Part shown: positions 18,801-29,291 of the stretch, one piece after another
Layout of the letters: every line of letters begins with the position of its first letter
How positions within the stretch are numbered: position 1 is the stretch's first letter
Origin: Synechococcus sp. UW140
Lineage (GTDB): Bacteria; Cyanobacteriota; Cyanobacteriia; PCC-6307; Cyanobiaceae
DNA length: 39,339 nt
Direction of reading: 5' to 3'
Assembly: GCA_945860085.1 (NCBI GenBank)
Contig: CAMAPJ010000018.1
Coordinates: 1 to 39,339, forward strand
Notes under the pieces: generated by a model
Told to the model about the DNA's origin: nothing
The model's input: the letters and a program-made list of their open reading frames with translations, nothing else
Databases searched by the model: none
Position numbers and translations under genes: made by a program

Positions 18801-18989
18801 TCAGACTACGAAGAAGCTGACGCCCCAGTTGAGCAGCACCAGCCCGACCCAGGCCAGGCCACCCAGCAGGATGAGTCGGTTGGAGCGGCCACTGTCTTCG
18901 TTGCTGGCGTAGAGGACGGGCACAGCCACGATCAACGCGAACGACAGCACCACCAGGGCCAGAACGGTGAGGGTGTTGAGGATCTGCAT
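18801..18989 (-). CDS. psbZ: photosystem II protein Z
   Basis: This 62-aa protein has two membrane helices (about residues 4-28 and 38-60) separated by a short polar loop ([13 protein letters not shown]), ends in NWGVSFFVV, and matches PsbZ (Ycf9) in length, VPV motif and C-terminal FFVV. PsbZ is a peripheral subunit of photosystem II that stabilises antenna contacts. Its presence fixes the organism as an oxygenic phototroph. It leads the minus-strand set psbZ-ribH-rfb, with mutS divergent upstream. Confidence 0.95.
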   Translation of the reverse strand: MQILNTLTVLALVVLSFALIVAVPVLYASNEDSGRSNRLILLGGLAWVGLVLLNWGVSFFVV

Positions 18990-19183
18990 GGATCAGTGTC
19001 GGGGTTGGCCGGCCCGCTGGCCAGGGGGCCCGCGTCGGTCAGTGGCGGGATTCTCACACGGCGCTTCGGCCCCTAAGGGGACCGGCGGCGGGTTCCTTCA
19101 CAAGTTGTCGAGAGCGGCACGCCCGGCCTGGCGGGTGCCCCGGCCCAGCGCCCCTACGATCAGGCCCCCTCCCCCCAGGATCC

Positions 19184-22078
19184 GTGGCTGCGGAAGCCCC
19201 CCAGCAGCTTTCGCTTGTGGCCGATACCGCCCTGCAGGGCAACCTGTTCGGTGCTCCCGAAGAGCCCAAGCCGGCGGCGCGAGCCGCCCAGCCCGCGGTC
19301 CGGGCCGATCCGGGCGAGCTCGACGATGCCGCCCTCGAGGCCGATGCCAGCAGCCGTCCCCGGCGGCGGCGCCAGGCCAGGGTCGGGGCCGGGGCGACTG
19401 AGTCAGGTCCGACAGGTCCTACCCCAGTAGAAACAACCCAAGCCGGCCTTGCCACAACGGATCCAGGCCCCAGCGATCCCGACCTCGCTGTGTCCCCTGG
19501 CCCCGCTGAATCCCCCCCAGCCGAGTCCGGCCCCGACAGCGAAGCCGAGCCGCCAACCGCCGCGACCCCCGACTCCGACCTGCCCCCCTGGCACCACCAT
19601 TCCCTGGTGGATCCGCAGCAGCTGCCGCCGATGTTGCGCCACTACGTGGAGCTCAAGGCCGCCCATCCCGAGCGGCTGCTGCTCTACCGCCTTGGCGATT
19701 TCTTCGAGTGCTTCTTTGAAGACGCGATCACGCTCTCCCAGCTGCTGGAGCTCACCCTCACCGGCAAGGAGGCGGGCAAGGCCCACGGGCGGGTGCCGAT
19801 GGCCGGCATTCCCCACCACGCGGCCGAGCGCTACTGCGGCGACCTCGTGCGCCGCGGCCTCTGCGTCGCCCTCTGCGACCAGCTGGAGACCACCGCCGCC
19901 AAGGGGGCCCTGCTCAAGCGCGACATCACCCGGGTACTGACCCCCGGCACGGTGATCGAAGAAGGGATGCTGGCGGCGCGGCGCAACAACTGGCTCTGTG
20001 GCGTCGTGGTGGAGGGCAGCCGCTGGGGCCTGGCGGTGGCGGATGTCAGCACCGGCGAGTTCCGGGTGACGGAGCGCCAGGGCAGCGACCTGCTGCACCA
20101 GGAGCTGCTGCAACTAGACGCCGCCGAAGTGGTCTGGCCGGGCGATGGCCCCCGCCCGGCCTGGTGCCCCGGGAGCCTGCGGCTGACCCCCTCGGCCCTC
20201 ACCCCCTTTGCCGCCCCCGAGGCCCGCTCCGGCCTGCTCAAGCGCTTCAAGCTGGCCAGCCTGGCGGGCCTGGGCCTGGCCGACCTGCCCCTGGGCCAGC
20301 GGGCTGCCGGTGGGTTGCTGCGCTACCTCGACGACACCCAACCGGGCGCCGCCATCCCCCTGGACCTGCCCACCACCTGGCATGCGGGCGACCAGCTGGT
20401 GCTCGATGCCCAAACCCGCCGCAACCTGGAACTGACCCGCACCCAGCTGGGTGGCGGCCTGCAGGGCTCCCTGCTCTGGGCCCTGGATCGCACCGTCACG
20501 GCCATGGGCGGCCGCTGCCTGCGCCGCTGGATCGAGGCGCCCCTGGTCGATCCGGCCGCCATCGGATCCCGCCAGGAGGGGGTGAGCGAACTGGTGAGCC
20601 AGCGCCCCCTGCGCCAGGCCCTGCGCCGGCTGCTGCGGCCCATGGGCGACCTGGAGCGGCTCGCGGGCCGGGCCGGGGCCGGCAGCGCCTCCGCCCGGGA
20701 CCTGGTGGCCCTGGCCGATGGGCTCGAACGGCTGCCCCAGCTGGCCTCCCTGCTGGGGCAGGCCAGTAGTCCGCCCCTGGTGGCCCTGGCCCGGCCCTGG
20801 CCGGAGCTGGCCGAGCTGGCAGACCTGGTGCGCCACAGCCTGGTGGACACGCCGCCCCTGGCCCTCACCGAAGGGGGCCTGATCCACGACGGCGTCGACA
20901 GCCGCCTCGATGGCCTGCGCAACCAGCTCGATGACCAGGACGCCTGGCTGGCCGAGCAGGAGGCGGGCGAGCGCCGCGCCAGTGGCATCGCCAACCTGCG
21001 CCTGCAGTACCACCGCACCTTCGGCTACTTCCTCTCGGTGAGCCGAGCCAAGGCCGGCGCCGTGCCGGAGCACTGGATCCGCCGCCAGACCCTGGCCAAC
21101 GAGGAGCGCTTCGTCACTCCCGCGCTCAAGGGCCGCGAAGGCCGGATCCTGCAGCTCAAGGCCCGCTCCGCCCAGCGGGAATTTGAGCTGTTCGCCGAAC
21201 TGCGCAGCCAGGTGGGCGCTCAGGCCACACCGATCCGGGCCGCGGCCCGGCTGGTGGCCGACCTCGATGCCCTCGCCTCCCTGGCCGAGGTGGCCGCCAC
21301 CAGCGGCTATTGCCGGCCCGAGATCACGGCCGGGCGGGAGCTGCTGATCGAGGCCGGTCGCCATCCGGTGGTGGAGCTGCTGCTGGTGGACAGCCGCTTC
21401 ACCGCCAATGGCATTGCCCTGGGCGGCGGCCCGGCGGCGATCGGCCGCAACGACCGGGACGCCAGCCCCCCCGATCTCTTGGTACTCACGGGCCCCAATG
21501 CCAGCGGCAAAAGCTGCTACCTGCGCCAAACGGGGCTGCTGCAGCTGATGGCCCAGATGGGCAGCTGGATTCCAGCCCGCTCCGCCCAGCTCGGCATTGC
21601 CGATCGCATCTTCACCCGCGTCGGCGCCGGTGACGACCTGGCCAGCGGCCAGTCCACCTTCATGGTGGAAATGGCTGAAACGGCCAACATCCTTCACCAC
21701 GCCAGCAGCCGCTCGCTGGTGCTGCTCGATGAGATCGGCCGCGGTACGGCCACCTTCGATGGCCTCTCGATCGCCTGGGCCGTGGCCGAACACCTGGCCG
21801 TCGAGATCCAGGCCCGGAGTGTTTTTGCCACCCACTACCACGAGCTCAATGAATTAGCTGAGCTGCACGCCAACGTGGCCAACGTGCAGGTGCTGGTGGA
21901 GGAAACGGGCGACGACCTGCTGTTCCTGCACCGGGTCGTGGCCGGCGGCGCCAGCCGCAGCTACGGCATCGAGGCCGCCCGCCTGGCCGGAGTGCCGGCG
22001 GCGGTGTTGCTGCGAGCCCGCCAGGTGCTGGGACGGATCGAGGCCAACAGCCATGTGGCGGTGGGGCTGCAGCCCTAG
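19184..22078 (+). CDS. mutS: DNA mismatch repair protein MutS
   Basis: The 964-aa protein recognises mismatches and has ATPase activity. The mismatch-contact motif F-F-E is at 173-175 in LGDFFECFF, followed by the connector, core levers, clamp and the ATPase domain with Walker A GPNASGKS (about 770-777), [14 protein letters not shown], Walker [17 protein letters not shown] and the FATHYHEL signature. The first 140 residues are an extra low-complexity Pro/Ala/Glu/Ser-rich region, including RPRRRRQAR. The segment [20 protein letters not shown] before the core suggests the extension is real in this lineage. Start is GTG at 19184. mutL is not in the window. Confidence 0.97.
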   Translation: MAAEAPQQLSLVADTALQGNLFGAPEEPKPAARAAQPAVRADPGELDDAALEADASSRPRRRRQARVGAGATESGPTGPTPVETTQAGLATTDPGPSDPDLAVSPGPAESPPAESGPDSEAEPPTAATPDSDLPPWHHHSLVDPQQLPPMLRHYVELKAAHPERLLLYRLGDFFECFFEDAITLSQLLELTLTGKEAGKAHGRVPMAGIPHHAAERYCGDLVRRGLCVALCDQLETTAAKGALLKRDITRVLTPGTVIEEGMLAARRNNWLCGVVVEGSRWGLAVADVSTGEFRVTERQGSDLLHQELLQLDAAEVVWPGDGPRPAWCPGSLRLTPSALTPFAAPEARSGLLKRFKLASLAGLGLADLPLGQRAAGGLLRYLDDTQPGAAIPLDLPTTWHAGDQLVLDAQTRRNLELTRTQLGGGLQGSLLWALDRTVTAMGGRCLRRWIEAPLVDPAAIGSRQEGVSELVSQRPLRQALRRLLRPMGDLERLAGRAGAGSASARDLVALADGLERLPQLASLLGQASSPPLVALARPWPELAELADLVRHSLVDTPPLALTEGGLIHDGVDSRLDGLRNQLDDQDAWLAEQEAGERRASGIANLRLQYHRTFGYFLSVSRAKAGAVPEHWIRRQTLANEERFVTPALKGREGRILQLKARSAQREFELFAELRSQVGAQATPIRAAARLVADLDALASLAEVAATSGYCRPEITAGRELLIEAGRHPVVELLLVDSRFTANGIALGGGPAAIGRNDRDASPPDLLVLTGPNASGKSCYLRQTGLLQLMAQMGSWIPARSAQLGIADRIFTRVGAGDDLASGQSTFMVEMAETANILHHASSRSLVLLDEIGRGTATFDGLSIAWAVAEHLAVEIQARSVFATHYHELNELAELHANVANVQVLVEETGDDLLFLHRVVAGGASRSYGIEAARLAGVPAAVLLRARQVLGRIEANSHVAVGLQP

Positions 22079-22102
22079 GCCCCTGGCCCCGAGCCGCAGG
22101 TG

Positions 22103-22118
22103 GGCCTGAACCAGGGCC
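22103..22118. terminator. weak hairpin between convergent mutS and cobH
   Basis: GGCCTG and CAG-G-GCC pair with a single bulged G around a 3-nt loop in the 58-nt space between the two stop codons. It could serve either gene as a bidirectional terminator, but the stem is short and no U-tract is present. Confidence 0.25.
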
Positions 22119-22136
22119 TGGAGCCGGCAGGCGCCC

Positions 22137-22895
22137 TCACCGGGGCTGATCGAGCCAGGCCCGCCGCAGCAGGGCATTGGCCGCCGCGGCCACCAGGGCC
22201 GCCCCGCCCCGACTGCCATCGAGCCGGATCTGGGCCAAGCCGCTGGCCGCCAGATGGCGCTTGCTCTCGGCCACGCCAACAAAGCCCACGGGCATGCCGA
22301 TCACCAGGGCCGGCGGCGGCCCCTGCTGGGCCAGGTCCAACAACTGCTCCAGGGCCGTGGGGGCGCTGCCAATCAGCACCACGGCGCCGGGATGGAGCTC
22401 CAGGGCAGCCGCCATGCCGAGGGCCGTGCGGGTGCCGCCCGCCGGGGCCCGCTGGGGCGCCCAATCGAGCACGCTCAACACCGGATTGGCGAAGGTGCGC
22501 CGGGCCATCGGCTGCACCGCCGCCGCCGCCATGGCCGTGTCGGTGAGAATCACGGCGCCGGCCGCCAGGGCGGCCATGCCCTGGGCGCAGGCCCCAACGG
22601 ACCAGTGCAGGTCGGCGGCCAGGCTGAGGTCGCCACCGCTGTGGATCACCCGTTCGAGCAGGTCCTGCTCGGCTGGATCGAAGCCAGTGGGCCCCAGCCA
22701 GCCGCGGATGCGCCGCACGCTTTCGCTGAAGATCGGATGGTCGAAGGGCGCAGCGCTGGGGTTGTTGGGGGCAGGGGCGATACCGCTGCCACTTGCTAAG
22801 CCCAAGCTCCCTTGGGAAGCCTCGGGAACGGTCCCGTGAACAGGGTCCTGGTACGGCTCAGGGACGGTCTCGCGGAAGGTCTCGCCTGCGCCCAC
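22137..22895 (-). CDS. cobH: precorrin-8X methylmutase
   Basis: The 252-aa enzyme moves a methyl group from C11 to C12 to give hydrogenobyrinic acid (or the cobalt form) in cobalamin synthesis. Family motifs: FDHPIFSESVRRIRGWL at the domain start, DLLERVIHSGGD, GAVILTDTAM, TRTALGMAAALEL and the VIGMPVGFVGVAESK active-site region. About 55 residues precede the domain with imprecise repeats (ETVPEPYQD, GTVPEASQG). The start is unsettled: GTG at 22895 has an upstream CAGGG; TTG at 22919 and 22805 are alternatives. It converges with mutS and is divergent from holA. Confidence 0.9.
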   Translation of the reverse strand: MGAGETFRETVPEPYQDPVHGTVPEASQGSLGLASGSGIAPAPNNPSAAPFDHPIFSESVRRIRGWLGPTGFDPAEQDLLERVIHSGGDLSLAADLHWSVGACAQGMAALAAGAVILTDTAMAAAAVQPMARRTFANPVLSVLDWAPQRAPAGGTRTALGMAAALELHPGAVVLIGSAPTALEQLLDLAQQGPPPALVIGMPVGFVGVAESKRHLAASGLAQIRLDGSRGGAALVAAAANALLRRAWLDQPR

Positions 22896-22959
22896 TCCAC
22901 ACCCTGAGACAGCCCACAATTGAGTTTACGAATGGGCTCCCGCAGCCAGGTCCGCGCCG

Positions 22960-23946
22960 ATGCCGATCCACCTCTTCTGGGGGGATGACGAAGCGGCCCG
23001 CACCCGGGCCGTGGACGCCCTGATCCAGCAGGTCTGCGACCCCAGCTGGCAGAGCCTCAACCTCACCCGCCTCGATGGCAACGACCAGGCCCAGGCGGCC
23101 CAGGCCCTGGCGGAGGCCCGCACACCGCCCCTGGGGGCCGGCGATCGGGTGGTGCTGCTACAGCGCAGCCCCTTCTGCAACCAGTGCCCGGCCGACCTGG
23201 CCAGCCAACTGGAGGCAAACCTGGGCCAGATCCCCGACCACTGCCATTTGGTGCTGGTCAACAGCGCCAAACCGGATGCGCGCCTGCGCACCACCAAGGC
23301 GCTCAAGGCCGTGGCCAAGGAACGCAGCTTCAGCCTGCCGGCGGTCTGGGACGGGGCCGGCCAGGTGGAGCTGGTGAGCCGCACGGCCAAGGAGATGGAC
23401 CTGGCGATCGAGCCGGCGGCGGCCGAGGCCCTGGCCGAGGCGATCGGCAGCGACAGCGCCCGCCTCGCCAGCGAACTGGAGAAGCTCTCGCTCTATGCCG
23501 GGACTGGCAAAGCCGGTGGCCCTAGCACCACGATCACGGCTGCGGCCGTGGCCGCCCTGATCGGCAGCCATGCCACCTCGAGCCTGCAGGTGGGCGATGC
23601 CCTGCTGGCCGGCCAGAGCGTCGAAGCGATCGCCCTGGTGGAGCAGCTGCTGGAAGTGAACGAGCCGGCCCTGCGGATCGTGGCGGCCCTCAGCAGCCAG
23701 ATCCGCGGCTGGCTCTGGGTGAGCCTGCTCGATGCCCAGGGGGAACAGGACGTGGCCGTGATCGCCAAGGCAGCCGGCATCGGCAACCCCAAACGCATTT
23801 ATGTGATGCGCAAACAGATCCGCGGCCGCCCCCCGGGGCGCTTCCTGCGCCTGCTGGGCCAGCTGTTGGAGGTGGAGGCGGCCCTGAAACGGGGCAGTGA
23901 CCCAGGCGATGCCTTCCGCGATGGCTTTTTGCTGGCTGGGCCCTGA
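22960..23946 (+). CDS. holA: DNA polymerase III delta subunit
   Basis: The 328-aa protein matches HolA: an N-terminal AAA+-like domain without a functional Walker A (IHLFWGDDEAARTRAVDALI), the clamp-contacting region, and C-terminal helices with ALLAGQSVEAIALVEQLLEV, SSQIRGWLWVS and IRGRPPGRFLRLLGQLLEVE. It is the clamp-opening subunit of the clamp loader. The stop TGA is in the loop of a small GCTGG / CCAGC hairpin. It starts 64 nt from the divergent cobH. Confidence 0.93.
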   Translation: MPIHLFWGDDEAARTRAVDALIQQVCDPSWQSLNLTRLDGNDQAQAAQALAEARTPPLGAGDRVVLLQRSPFCNQCPADLASQLEANLGQIPDHCHLVLVNSAKPDARLRTTKALKAVAKERSFSLPAVWDGAGQVELVSRTAKEMDLAIEPAAAEALAEAIGSDSARLASELEKLSLYAGTGKAGGPSTTITAAAVAALIGSHATSSLQVGDALLAGQSVEAIALVEQLLEVNEPALRIVAALSSQIRGWLWVSLLDAQGEQDVAVIAKAAGIGNPKRIYVMRKQIRGRPPGRFLRLLGQLLEVEAALKRGSDPGDAFRDGFLLAGP

Positions 23947-23951
23947 CCAGC
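23935..23951 (+). terminator. small hairpin with the holA stop in its loop
   Basis: GCTGG and CCAGC (5 bp) enclose a 7-nt loop ending in the holA TGA. Thirty-five nt downstream, CTGGGG (23955-23960) pairs with CCCCAG (23985-23990), a second inverted repeat between the convergent holA and DUF6165 genes that could act in both directions. Confidence 0.35.
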
Positions 23952-23996
23952 GTCCTGGGGCTTAAAACCGAATATCCGCCTGGACCCCAGCAGCCC

Positions 23997-24422
23997 TCAA
24001 TAGGCGGCGTAACTCTTCTCTTCCACAAGGTGGGAGCCGCAGAGCTCGTTGATCTGGGCCTTGAGGGTGGCCCTCCGGTCATTGGTGCGATATACGGAGC
24101 GGGCCAGGGCCACAAAGGGGGCACCGAATTCGCCGGCCCGCTCACAGTCGCGGATGCGATCTTCGATCTCCCAGAGCTCGCCGTTCACGCCCACCAGCTC
24201 GGCCCTGGCCGCCGCCAGGGCCGCCTGAGCGGCAGTACCGGCAACCGTACCTGTAGTAGCTCCGGCGCCGAGCCCCGCCCGGACCGCCACCACCTCCAGG
24301 GCGTCCAGCTCCACGGCCACGTTGGCCCGTTTGGCGGGATCCGCGATCCGCTGGATCTTGATCTGCAGGATCGTGAGCTTGTCGACCAGCTCCCCTGCCG
24401 ACACAGGCACCAGCAACTCCAT
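23997..24422 (-). CDS. DUF6165 family protein
   Basis: A 141-aa soluble protein of unknown function. The N-terminus (VPVSAGELVDKLTILQIKIQ, then RIADPAKRANVAVELDAL) and C-terminus (RSVYRTNDRRATLKAQINEL, then EEKSYAAY) match the small DUF6165 family, which in other bacteria is often next to glycosyl- or tetratricopeptide-containing genes. It is probably mostly helical (heptad-like segments ELVGVNGELWEIEDRIRDCE). An Ala/Gly/Thr-rich run near residues 52-75 looks like an insertion. Start ATG 24422 follows GTG 24425. It is divergent from lysC by 70 nt, with no operon partner. Confidence 0.75.
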   Translation of the reverse strand: MELLVPVSAGELVDKLTILQIKIQRIADPAKRANVAVELDALEVVAVRAGLGAGATTGTVAGTAAQAALAAARAELVGVNGELWEIEDRIRDCERAGEFGAPFVALARSVYRTNDRRATLKAQINELCGSHLVEEKSYAAY

Positions 24423-24492
24423 CACCTGACGCGCTCGAGGGCGCCCAGGCTAGGGGCCGATAATCGGCCAATCACGCGCAGCAACACTGGGA

Positions 24493-26304
24493 ATGGGCCT
24501 GCTGGTTCAGAAGTTCGGCGGCACCTCGGTCGCGGATGTGGAACGGATCCAGGCGGTGGCCCGGCGCATCGCGGCTAGCCGCGAGGCCGGCCATGACCTG
24601 GTGATCGTGGTCTCCGCCATGGGCCACACCACCGACGACCTCACCGGCCTGGCCCGCGCCATCAGCAGCGACCCGCCCCAGCGGGAAATGGACATGCTGC
24701 TGGCCACCGGCGAGCAGGTGTCGATCGCCCTGCTGGCCATGGCCCTGCATGCCCTGGGGGTGCCGGCGGTCTCGATGACCGGGCCCCAGGTGGGCATCGT
24801 CACCGAATCGACCCACGGCCGGGCCCGCATCCTCGAGGTGCGCACCGAACGGCTGCAACGCCACCTGGACAACGGCCTGGTGGTGGTGGTGGCGGGCTTC
24901 CAGGGCACCAGCAGCGGCCACGCCGGCACCCCGGAGATCACCACCCTGGGCCGGGGCGGCTCCGACACCTCGGCCGTCGCCCTGGCCGCGGCCCTGGGCG
25001 CCGAGGCCTGCGAGATCTACACCGATGTGCCCGGGGTGCTCACCACCGACCCCCGCAAGGTGGCCGATGCCCAGCTGATGACGACGATCAGCTGCAACGA
25101 GATGCTGGAACTGGCCAGCCTGGGGGCCGCCGTGCTGCACCCGCGGGCCGTCGAAATCGCCCGCAACTACGGCGTGCCCCTGGTGGTGCGCTCCAGCTGG
25201 AGCGAGGCCCCCGGCACCCTGCTCACCAGCGACAGCGCCAGCCGCCGTCCCGGCCACACCGGCCTGGAACTGAGCCGGCCCGTGGATGGGGCCGACCTAG
25301 AGGAACGCCAGGCCGTTCTGGCCCTCTCCCATGTGCCCGACCAACCGGGCGTGGCGGCTCGCCTGTTTGAGGCCCTGTCGGCGGCCGGCCTGAATGTGGA
25401 TCTGATCGTTCAGGCCACCCATGAAGGCGCCAGCAACGACATCGCCTTCACCCTGGCCGAGATGGAACTGGAGCGGGCCCGCTCGGTTTGCCAGGAGCTG
25501 CTGGTGGCCCTGGGCGCCGACAAGGCCACCCTCAGCGCCGAGGCCGGCATGGCCAAACTCAGCATTTCTGGGGCCGGCATCCTCGGCCGCCCTGGCGTCG
25601 CCGCCCGCCTGTTCGACACCCTGGCCAAGGCCAGCATCAACCTGCGCCTGATCGCCACCAGCGAGGTGAAGGTGAGCTGCCTGGTGGCCGGATACCAAGG
25701 CAGCAAGGCCCTGCAGGCGGCAGCCCAGGCCTTCGAATTAGCGGAGCAGCAGCTGCGGCTCAACCCCAGCCCGGCGGGCCTGGGCGAACCCGAGGTGCGG
25801 GGGGTGGCCCTGGATCGGGATCAGGCCCAAGTGGCGGTGCATCGCATTCCCGACCGTCCCGGCAGCGCCGCCGCCGTCTGCCGGGCCCTGGCCGATGCGG
25901 GCATCTGCCTCGATTCCATCGTCCAGTCGGAACGCACCCATGGCAGCGGCGACCAGCTCAGCCGCGACATGGGCTTCACCCTGCGCCGCGACGACCTGGG
26001 CCGGGCCCAGGCGGCCCTACAACCACTGCTGGCCCTGTGGCCCGAGGCCCGCTTCGAGCAAGGCATGGCGATCGCCCGGGTCAGTGCGGTGGGGGCGGGC
26101 ATGCCCTCGACAGCCGGCACTGCCGCCCGTATGTTCCGCTGCCTGGCCGAAGCGGGCATCAACATCGAGATGATCGCCACCAGCGAAATCCGCACCAGCT
26201 GCGTGGTGGCCGAAGCCGATGGGGTGGTGGCCCTGCAGGCGGTGCATGGCGCTTTCGGCCTAGGCGGCGCGGCCGTTCACAAGGCCGAAGGCACCGAGGC
26301 TTAA
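24493..26304 (+). CDS. lysC: aspartate kinase with four ACT domains
   Basis: The 603-aa enzyme phosphorylates aspartate, the entry to lysine, methionine, threonine and diaminopimelate synthesis. The kinase domain has [45 protein letters not shown] (then [11 protein letters not shown]) and [14 protein letters not shown]. The C-terminal 330 residues are two pairs of ACT domains ([60 protein letters not shown]; and the last beginning [16 protein letters not shown]). Each ends in a SEIxxSC or related strand. Cyanobacterial aspartate kinases with this quadruple arrangement are known and are inhibited by lysine and threonine. asd and dapA follow 8 kb away. Confidence 0.97.
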   Translation: MGLLVQKFGGTSVADVERIQAVARRIAASREAGHDLVIVVSAMGHTTDDLTGLARAISSDPPQREMDMLLATGEQVSIALLAMALHALGVPAVSMTGPQVGIVTESTHGRARILEVRTERLQRHLDNGLVVVVAGFQGTSSGHAGTPEITTLGRGGSDTSAVALAAALGAEACEIYTDVPGVLTTDPRKVADAQLMTTISCNEMLELASLGAAVLHPRAVEIARNYGVPLVVRSSWSEAPGTLLTSDSASRRPGHTGLELSRPVDGADLEERQAVLALSHVPDQPGVAARLFEALSAAGLNVDLIVQATHEGASNDIAFTLAEMELERARSVCQELLVALGADKATLSAEAGMAKLSISGAGILGRPGVAARLFDTLAKASINLRLIATSEVKVSCLVAGYQGSKALQAAAQAFELAEQQLRLNPSPAGLGEPEVRGVALDRDQAQVAVHRIPDRPGSAAAVCRALADAGICLDSIVQSERTHGSGDQLSRDMGFTLRRDDLGRAQAALQPLLALWPEARFEQGMAIARVSAVGAGMPSTAGTAARMFRCLAEAGINIEMIATSEIRTSCVVAEADGVVALQAVHGAFGLGGAAVHKAEGTEA

Positions 26305-26338
26305 AGCGCAAACGGAAGGGGCCCTAGGCGACCCCGGC

Positions 26339-28345
26339 TCAGGCCTTGCCCACCAACTTCTGGCGCAGGGTCTTGATGCGATCGCGCAGGCTGGCGGCCC
26401 GTTCGTATTCGAGGTTCTTGGCGGCGTCCTTCATGCGCTCCTCCAGCTGGGTAATTAGCTCAGGCAGGGATTCAAGCGGCACTTCGTTGTGCACGGCCTG
26501 GTCGGTGGCTTCCTCCAGTTGCTCATCATTGAGCCGGCGCGACACCTCCAGAAAGGCGAGAATCGAGTTTCCGGCCCGCTTGCCTGCCGGCGTTGGCGTG
26601 ATGCCATGTTCGACGTTGTAGGCGTGTTGAATGGCGCGACGTCGCTCCGTTTCCGAGATCGCCCTGGCCATCGAATCGGTGAGGTTATCGGCATAGAGCA
26701 AGGCCTTACCTTCGATGTGTCGGGCGGCCCGGCCAATGGTCTGGATCAAGGAGCGCTCCGCCCGCAGGAAGCCCTCCTTATCGGCATCAAGAATCGCCAC
26801 CAGAGACACTTCGGGCAAGTCCAATCCTTCCCGCAGCAGGTTGACGCCCACCAGCACGTCGTATTCGCCATTACGGAGATCCTGGATGATCTCAATCCGC
26901 TCGATCGAGTGGATTTCGGAGTGGAGGTAGCGCACCTTCACACCATGTTCGGCCAGGTAGTCGGTGAGGTCCTCGGCCATGCGCTTGGTCAAGGTGGTGA
27001 TCAACACCCGCTCGCGCTTGTCGGCCCGCTCGCGGATTTCGCCAAGCAAGTCATCCACCTGACCCTCGGTAGGACGCACCTCCACAATCGGATCGAGCAC
27101 GCCGGTAGGGCGTATCACCTGCTCGACAATATGGCCCTTGCTCTGGGCCATCTCCCAATTGCCTGGGGTAGCGCTGACAAAAATTGTCTGCTGGGCCTTT
27201 TCCCAGAATTCATCGCCTTTGAGCGGCCTGTTATCCGCCGCCGAAGGCAGGCGGAAGCCGTGCTCGATCAAGACTTGCTTGCGGGATTGGTCGCCGTTGT
27301 ACATGGCCTGCAACTGGGAGCAGGTGACGTGGCTTTCATCGACCACCAGCAGCCAGTCCTTGGGGAAGTAATCGATCAGACATTCAGGCGGGGTACCCGC
27401 CGGCCGGCCGGCCAGATGGCGGGCGTAGTTTTCAACGCCATTGCAATAGCCCACCTGCTCAAGCATCTCCAAGTCGTAGGTGGTGCGCTGTTCCAGCCGC
27501 TGGGCCTCGAGCAGGCGACCCTCGCGGTTGAGCAGGTCGAGCCGGTCATGGAGTTCGGCGCGGATCTCCGCGATCGCCCCCTCCAGCCGCTCCTTGGGGG
27601 TCACAAAGTGCTTTGCCGGATAGATATTAATCGTTTCAAGGCTTTGCAGAATCTCGCCGGTGGTGGGATCGACATAGCGAATCGCCTCCACCTCATCGCC
27701 GAACAATTCAATCCTGACCAGACGATCCTCGTAGGCCGGCCCAATTTCCAGCACATCGCCGCGGACGCGAAAACGTCCGCGCGAAATCTCCACATCATTG
27801 CGAGAATACTGATTGTTCACCAATTCGCGCAAAGAGCCGCGCAGGTCGAGGGTTTCTCCCACCTGGAACTTCACCGCCGCCTTGAGATACTCGGATGGGA
27901 TCCCCAGGCCGTAGATGCAACTAATCGAAGCCACCACAATCACATCGGAGCGTTCAAACAAGGAACGGGTTGCCGAGTGACGCAACATATCGATCTCCTC
28001 GTTGATCGAGGCGGTCTTAGCGATATAGGTATCCGAGACCGCCACATAGGCCTCGGGCTGGTAATAGTCGTAGTAGGAAATGAAATATTCGACCGCGTTA
28101 TTGGGGAAAAATTCCCGCAACTCATTACAGAGCTGGGCCGCCAAGGTCTTGTTGTGGGCAAGCACCAAGGTGGGACGGCCCGTGCGGGCGATCACATTGG
28201 CGATCGAAAAGGTCTTGCCGGTGCCAGTAGCCCCCAGCAGGGTCTGATACCGGTCGCCGGCATCGACGTTGCGCACCATGGCCTCAATGGCCGAGGGCTG
28301 GTCGCCCTTGGGCTCGTAGGGCGCGTGGAGCTCGAAGTGGGCCAT
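26339..28345 (-). CDS. uvrB: excinuclease ABC subunit B
   Basis: The 668-aa nucleotide excision repair protein loads at damaged DNA with UvrA and then recruits UvrC. It has Walker [13 protein letters not shown] (38-45 core), the beta-hairpin region [32 protein letters not shown] (Walker B), helicase motifs including [18 protein letters not shown] and [10 protein letters not shown], and the C-terminal UVR motif ([20 protein letters not shown]). All parts are present. A short GGGG/CCCC hairpin lies after its stop, between it and lysC. Confidence 0.98.
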   Translation of the reverse strand: MAHFELHAPYEPKGDQPSAIEAMVRNVDAGDRYQTLLGATGTGKTFSIANVIARTGRPTLVLAHNKTLAAQLCNELREFFPNNAVEYFISYYDYYQPEAYVAVSDTYIAKTASINEEIDMLRHSATRSLFERSDVIVVASISCIYGLGIPSEYLKAAVKFQVGETLDLRGSLRELVNNQYSRNDVEISRGRFRVRGDVLEIGPAYEDRLVRIELFGDEVEAIRYVDPTTGEILQSLETINIYPAKHFVTPKERLEGAIAEIRAELHDRLDLLNREGRLLEAQRLEQRTTYDLEMLEQVGYCNGVENYARHLAGRPAGTPPECLIDYFPKDWLLVVDESHVTCSQLQAMYNGDQSRKQVLIEHGFRLPSAADNRPLKGDEFWEKAQQTIFVSATPGNWEMAQSKGHIVEQVIRPTGVLDPIVEVRPTEGQVDDLLGEIRERADKRERVLITTLTKRMAEDLTDYLAEHGVKVRYLHSEIHSIERIEIIQDLRNGEYDVLVGVNLLREGLDLPEVSLVAILDADKEGFLRAERSLIQTIGRAARHIEGKALLYADNLTDSMARAISETERRRAIQHAYNVEHGITPTPAGKRAGNSILAFLEVSRRLNDEQLEEATDQAVHNEVPLESLPELITQLEERMKDAAKNLEYERAASLRDRIKTLRQKLVGKA

Positions 28346-28482
28346 GAACCCATTCTCAGGCCATCGGGGCCGGGCCGGGGGTGGACCACCGACCCATGGG
28401 CAGGGGTCAAACCCGCCAGCACGGGTCGAAAAGGACTCCGGGCCGGCGCCTCAACGCGGCGATGCCCAGGGAGAACAGCCAA

Positions 28483-28508
28483 ACGGCCCCATAAACGGCC
28501 CCATCAGC
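28483..28508. repeat. short duplication downstream of ycf23
   Basis: AAACGGCCCCAT occurs twice with 1 nt between copies in the 167-nt gap between ycf23 and uvrB. Nothing else is recognisable in this gap. Confidence 0.5.
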
Positions 28509-28512
28509 GTGA

Positions 28513-29274
28513 TCAGACCTGGGCCGTAACAGCAGCGCCCCTGCCCAAGGCCTCGCGCAGGCTGCGAACCACAGCCACCATGGCCAGCTCATCGTCGAGG
28601 CGATTGACGGCCGAACCAACCCCGACACCACTGGCGCCGGCGGCGATCGCCAAGGGCAGGGTCACGGCCGAAAGGCCGGAAGCGCAGAGCACCGGCACAG
28701 ACACAACCCGGCTGATCGCGTGGGCGGCGGCCAGGGTGGGGGCGGCCTTCTCAATCAGGCCGAGGCTGCCGGCGCTGAAGGGACGGGCGCTGGTGCCGCC
28801 TTCAGTCTGGATCAGGTCAGCGCCGGCTTCCACCAGGTCAATGGCCAGCTGCTCCTGCTGGTCGAGGAGCAACACGTGGGGCACCGTGACGGATAGCACC
28901 ACTTCAGGCAGTAACGCCCGGGTGCTGCGGGTCAGTTCGAGCACCTCGGCGGCATCAAAAATGCGCCCGAGCGGATAGAAGGCGTCGTAGTTGCCGATCT
29001 CCACCAGGGCGGCGCCGGCGGCCACAGCAGCGGGAAACAGCTCGGGATCGACAGCAGAGACGCAGATCGGCAGGCCGGAGAGGGCGGCGGCGCGGCGCAC
29101 CAGGTCGGGATCACAGGCCAGGTCGATCAGGTCGGCACCACCAAGACCTGCGGCGCGGCTAATCCGCTCCACCGACGCGACATCAAAATTGGTGAGGCCG
29201 GCGATCACCTTGAGCAGGCGCCGCGAGGCCAGGGCTTGCTGCAGTTGAAGCGGCAGGCTGGACAGACGGGACAT
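28513..29274 (-). CDS. ycf23: DUF561 / Ycf23 family protein
   Basis: The 253-aa protein belongs to the cyanobacterial and plastid Ycf23 (DUF561) family: LLKVIAGLTNFDVASVERIS, GADLIDLACDPDLVR, LPICVSAVDPELF, LVEIGNYDAFYPLGRIF and AGADLIQTEGGTSARP. It has a TIM-barrel pattern of strands. The C-terminal VLCASGLSAVTLPLAIAAGA (then SGVGVGSAVNRL) resembles a phosphate-binding segment. Its function is not established. ATG at 29274 fits the family; an upstream methionine is 36 nt earlier. It is divergent from tilS with only 17 nt between start codons. Confidence 0.9.
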   Translation of the reverse strand: MSRLSSLPLQLQQALASRRLLKVIAGLTNFDVASVERISRAAGLGGADLIDLACDPDLVRRAAALSGLPICVSAVDPELFPAAVAAGAALVEIGNYDAFYPLGRIFDAAEVLELTRSTRALLPEVVLSVTVPHVLLLDQQEQLAIDLVEAGADLIQTEGGTSARPFSAGSLGLIEKAAPTLAAAHAISRVVSVPVLCASGLSAVTLPLAIAAGASGVGVGSAVNRLDDELAMVAVVRSLREALGRGAAVTAQV

Positions 29275-29291
29275 GGGCGGCCGGACAGCGA

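Noticed and set aside
20114-21841. 575-codon open frame on the minus strand inside mutS
   Set aside because: It is antisense to the full MutS coding region, is Gln/Gly/His-rich without motifs, and follows from GC-rich codon bias; MutS has all family signatures.
26489-28978. 829-codon open frame on the plus strand across uvrB and beyond
   Set aside because: Antisense to intact uvrB and part of ycf23, with no recognisable domain and His/Leu/Ala-biased composition typical of a shadow frame.
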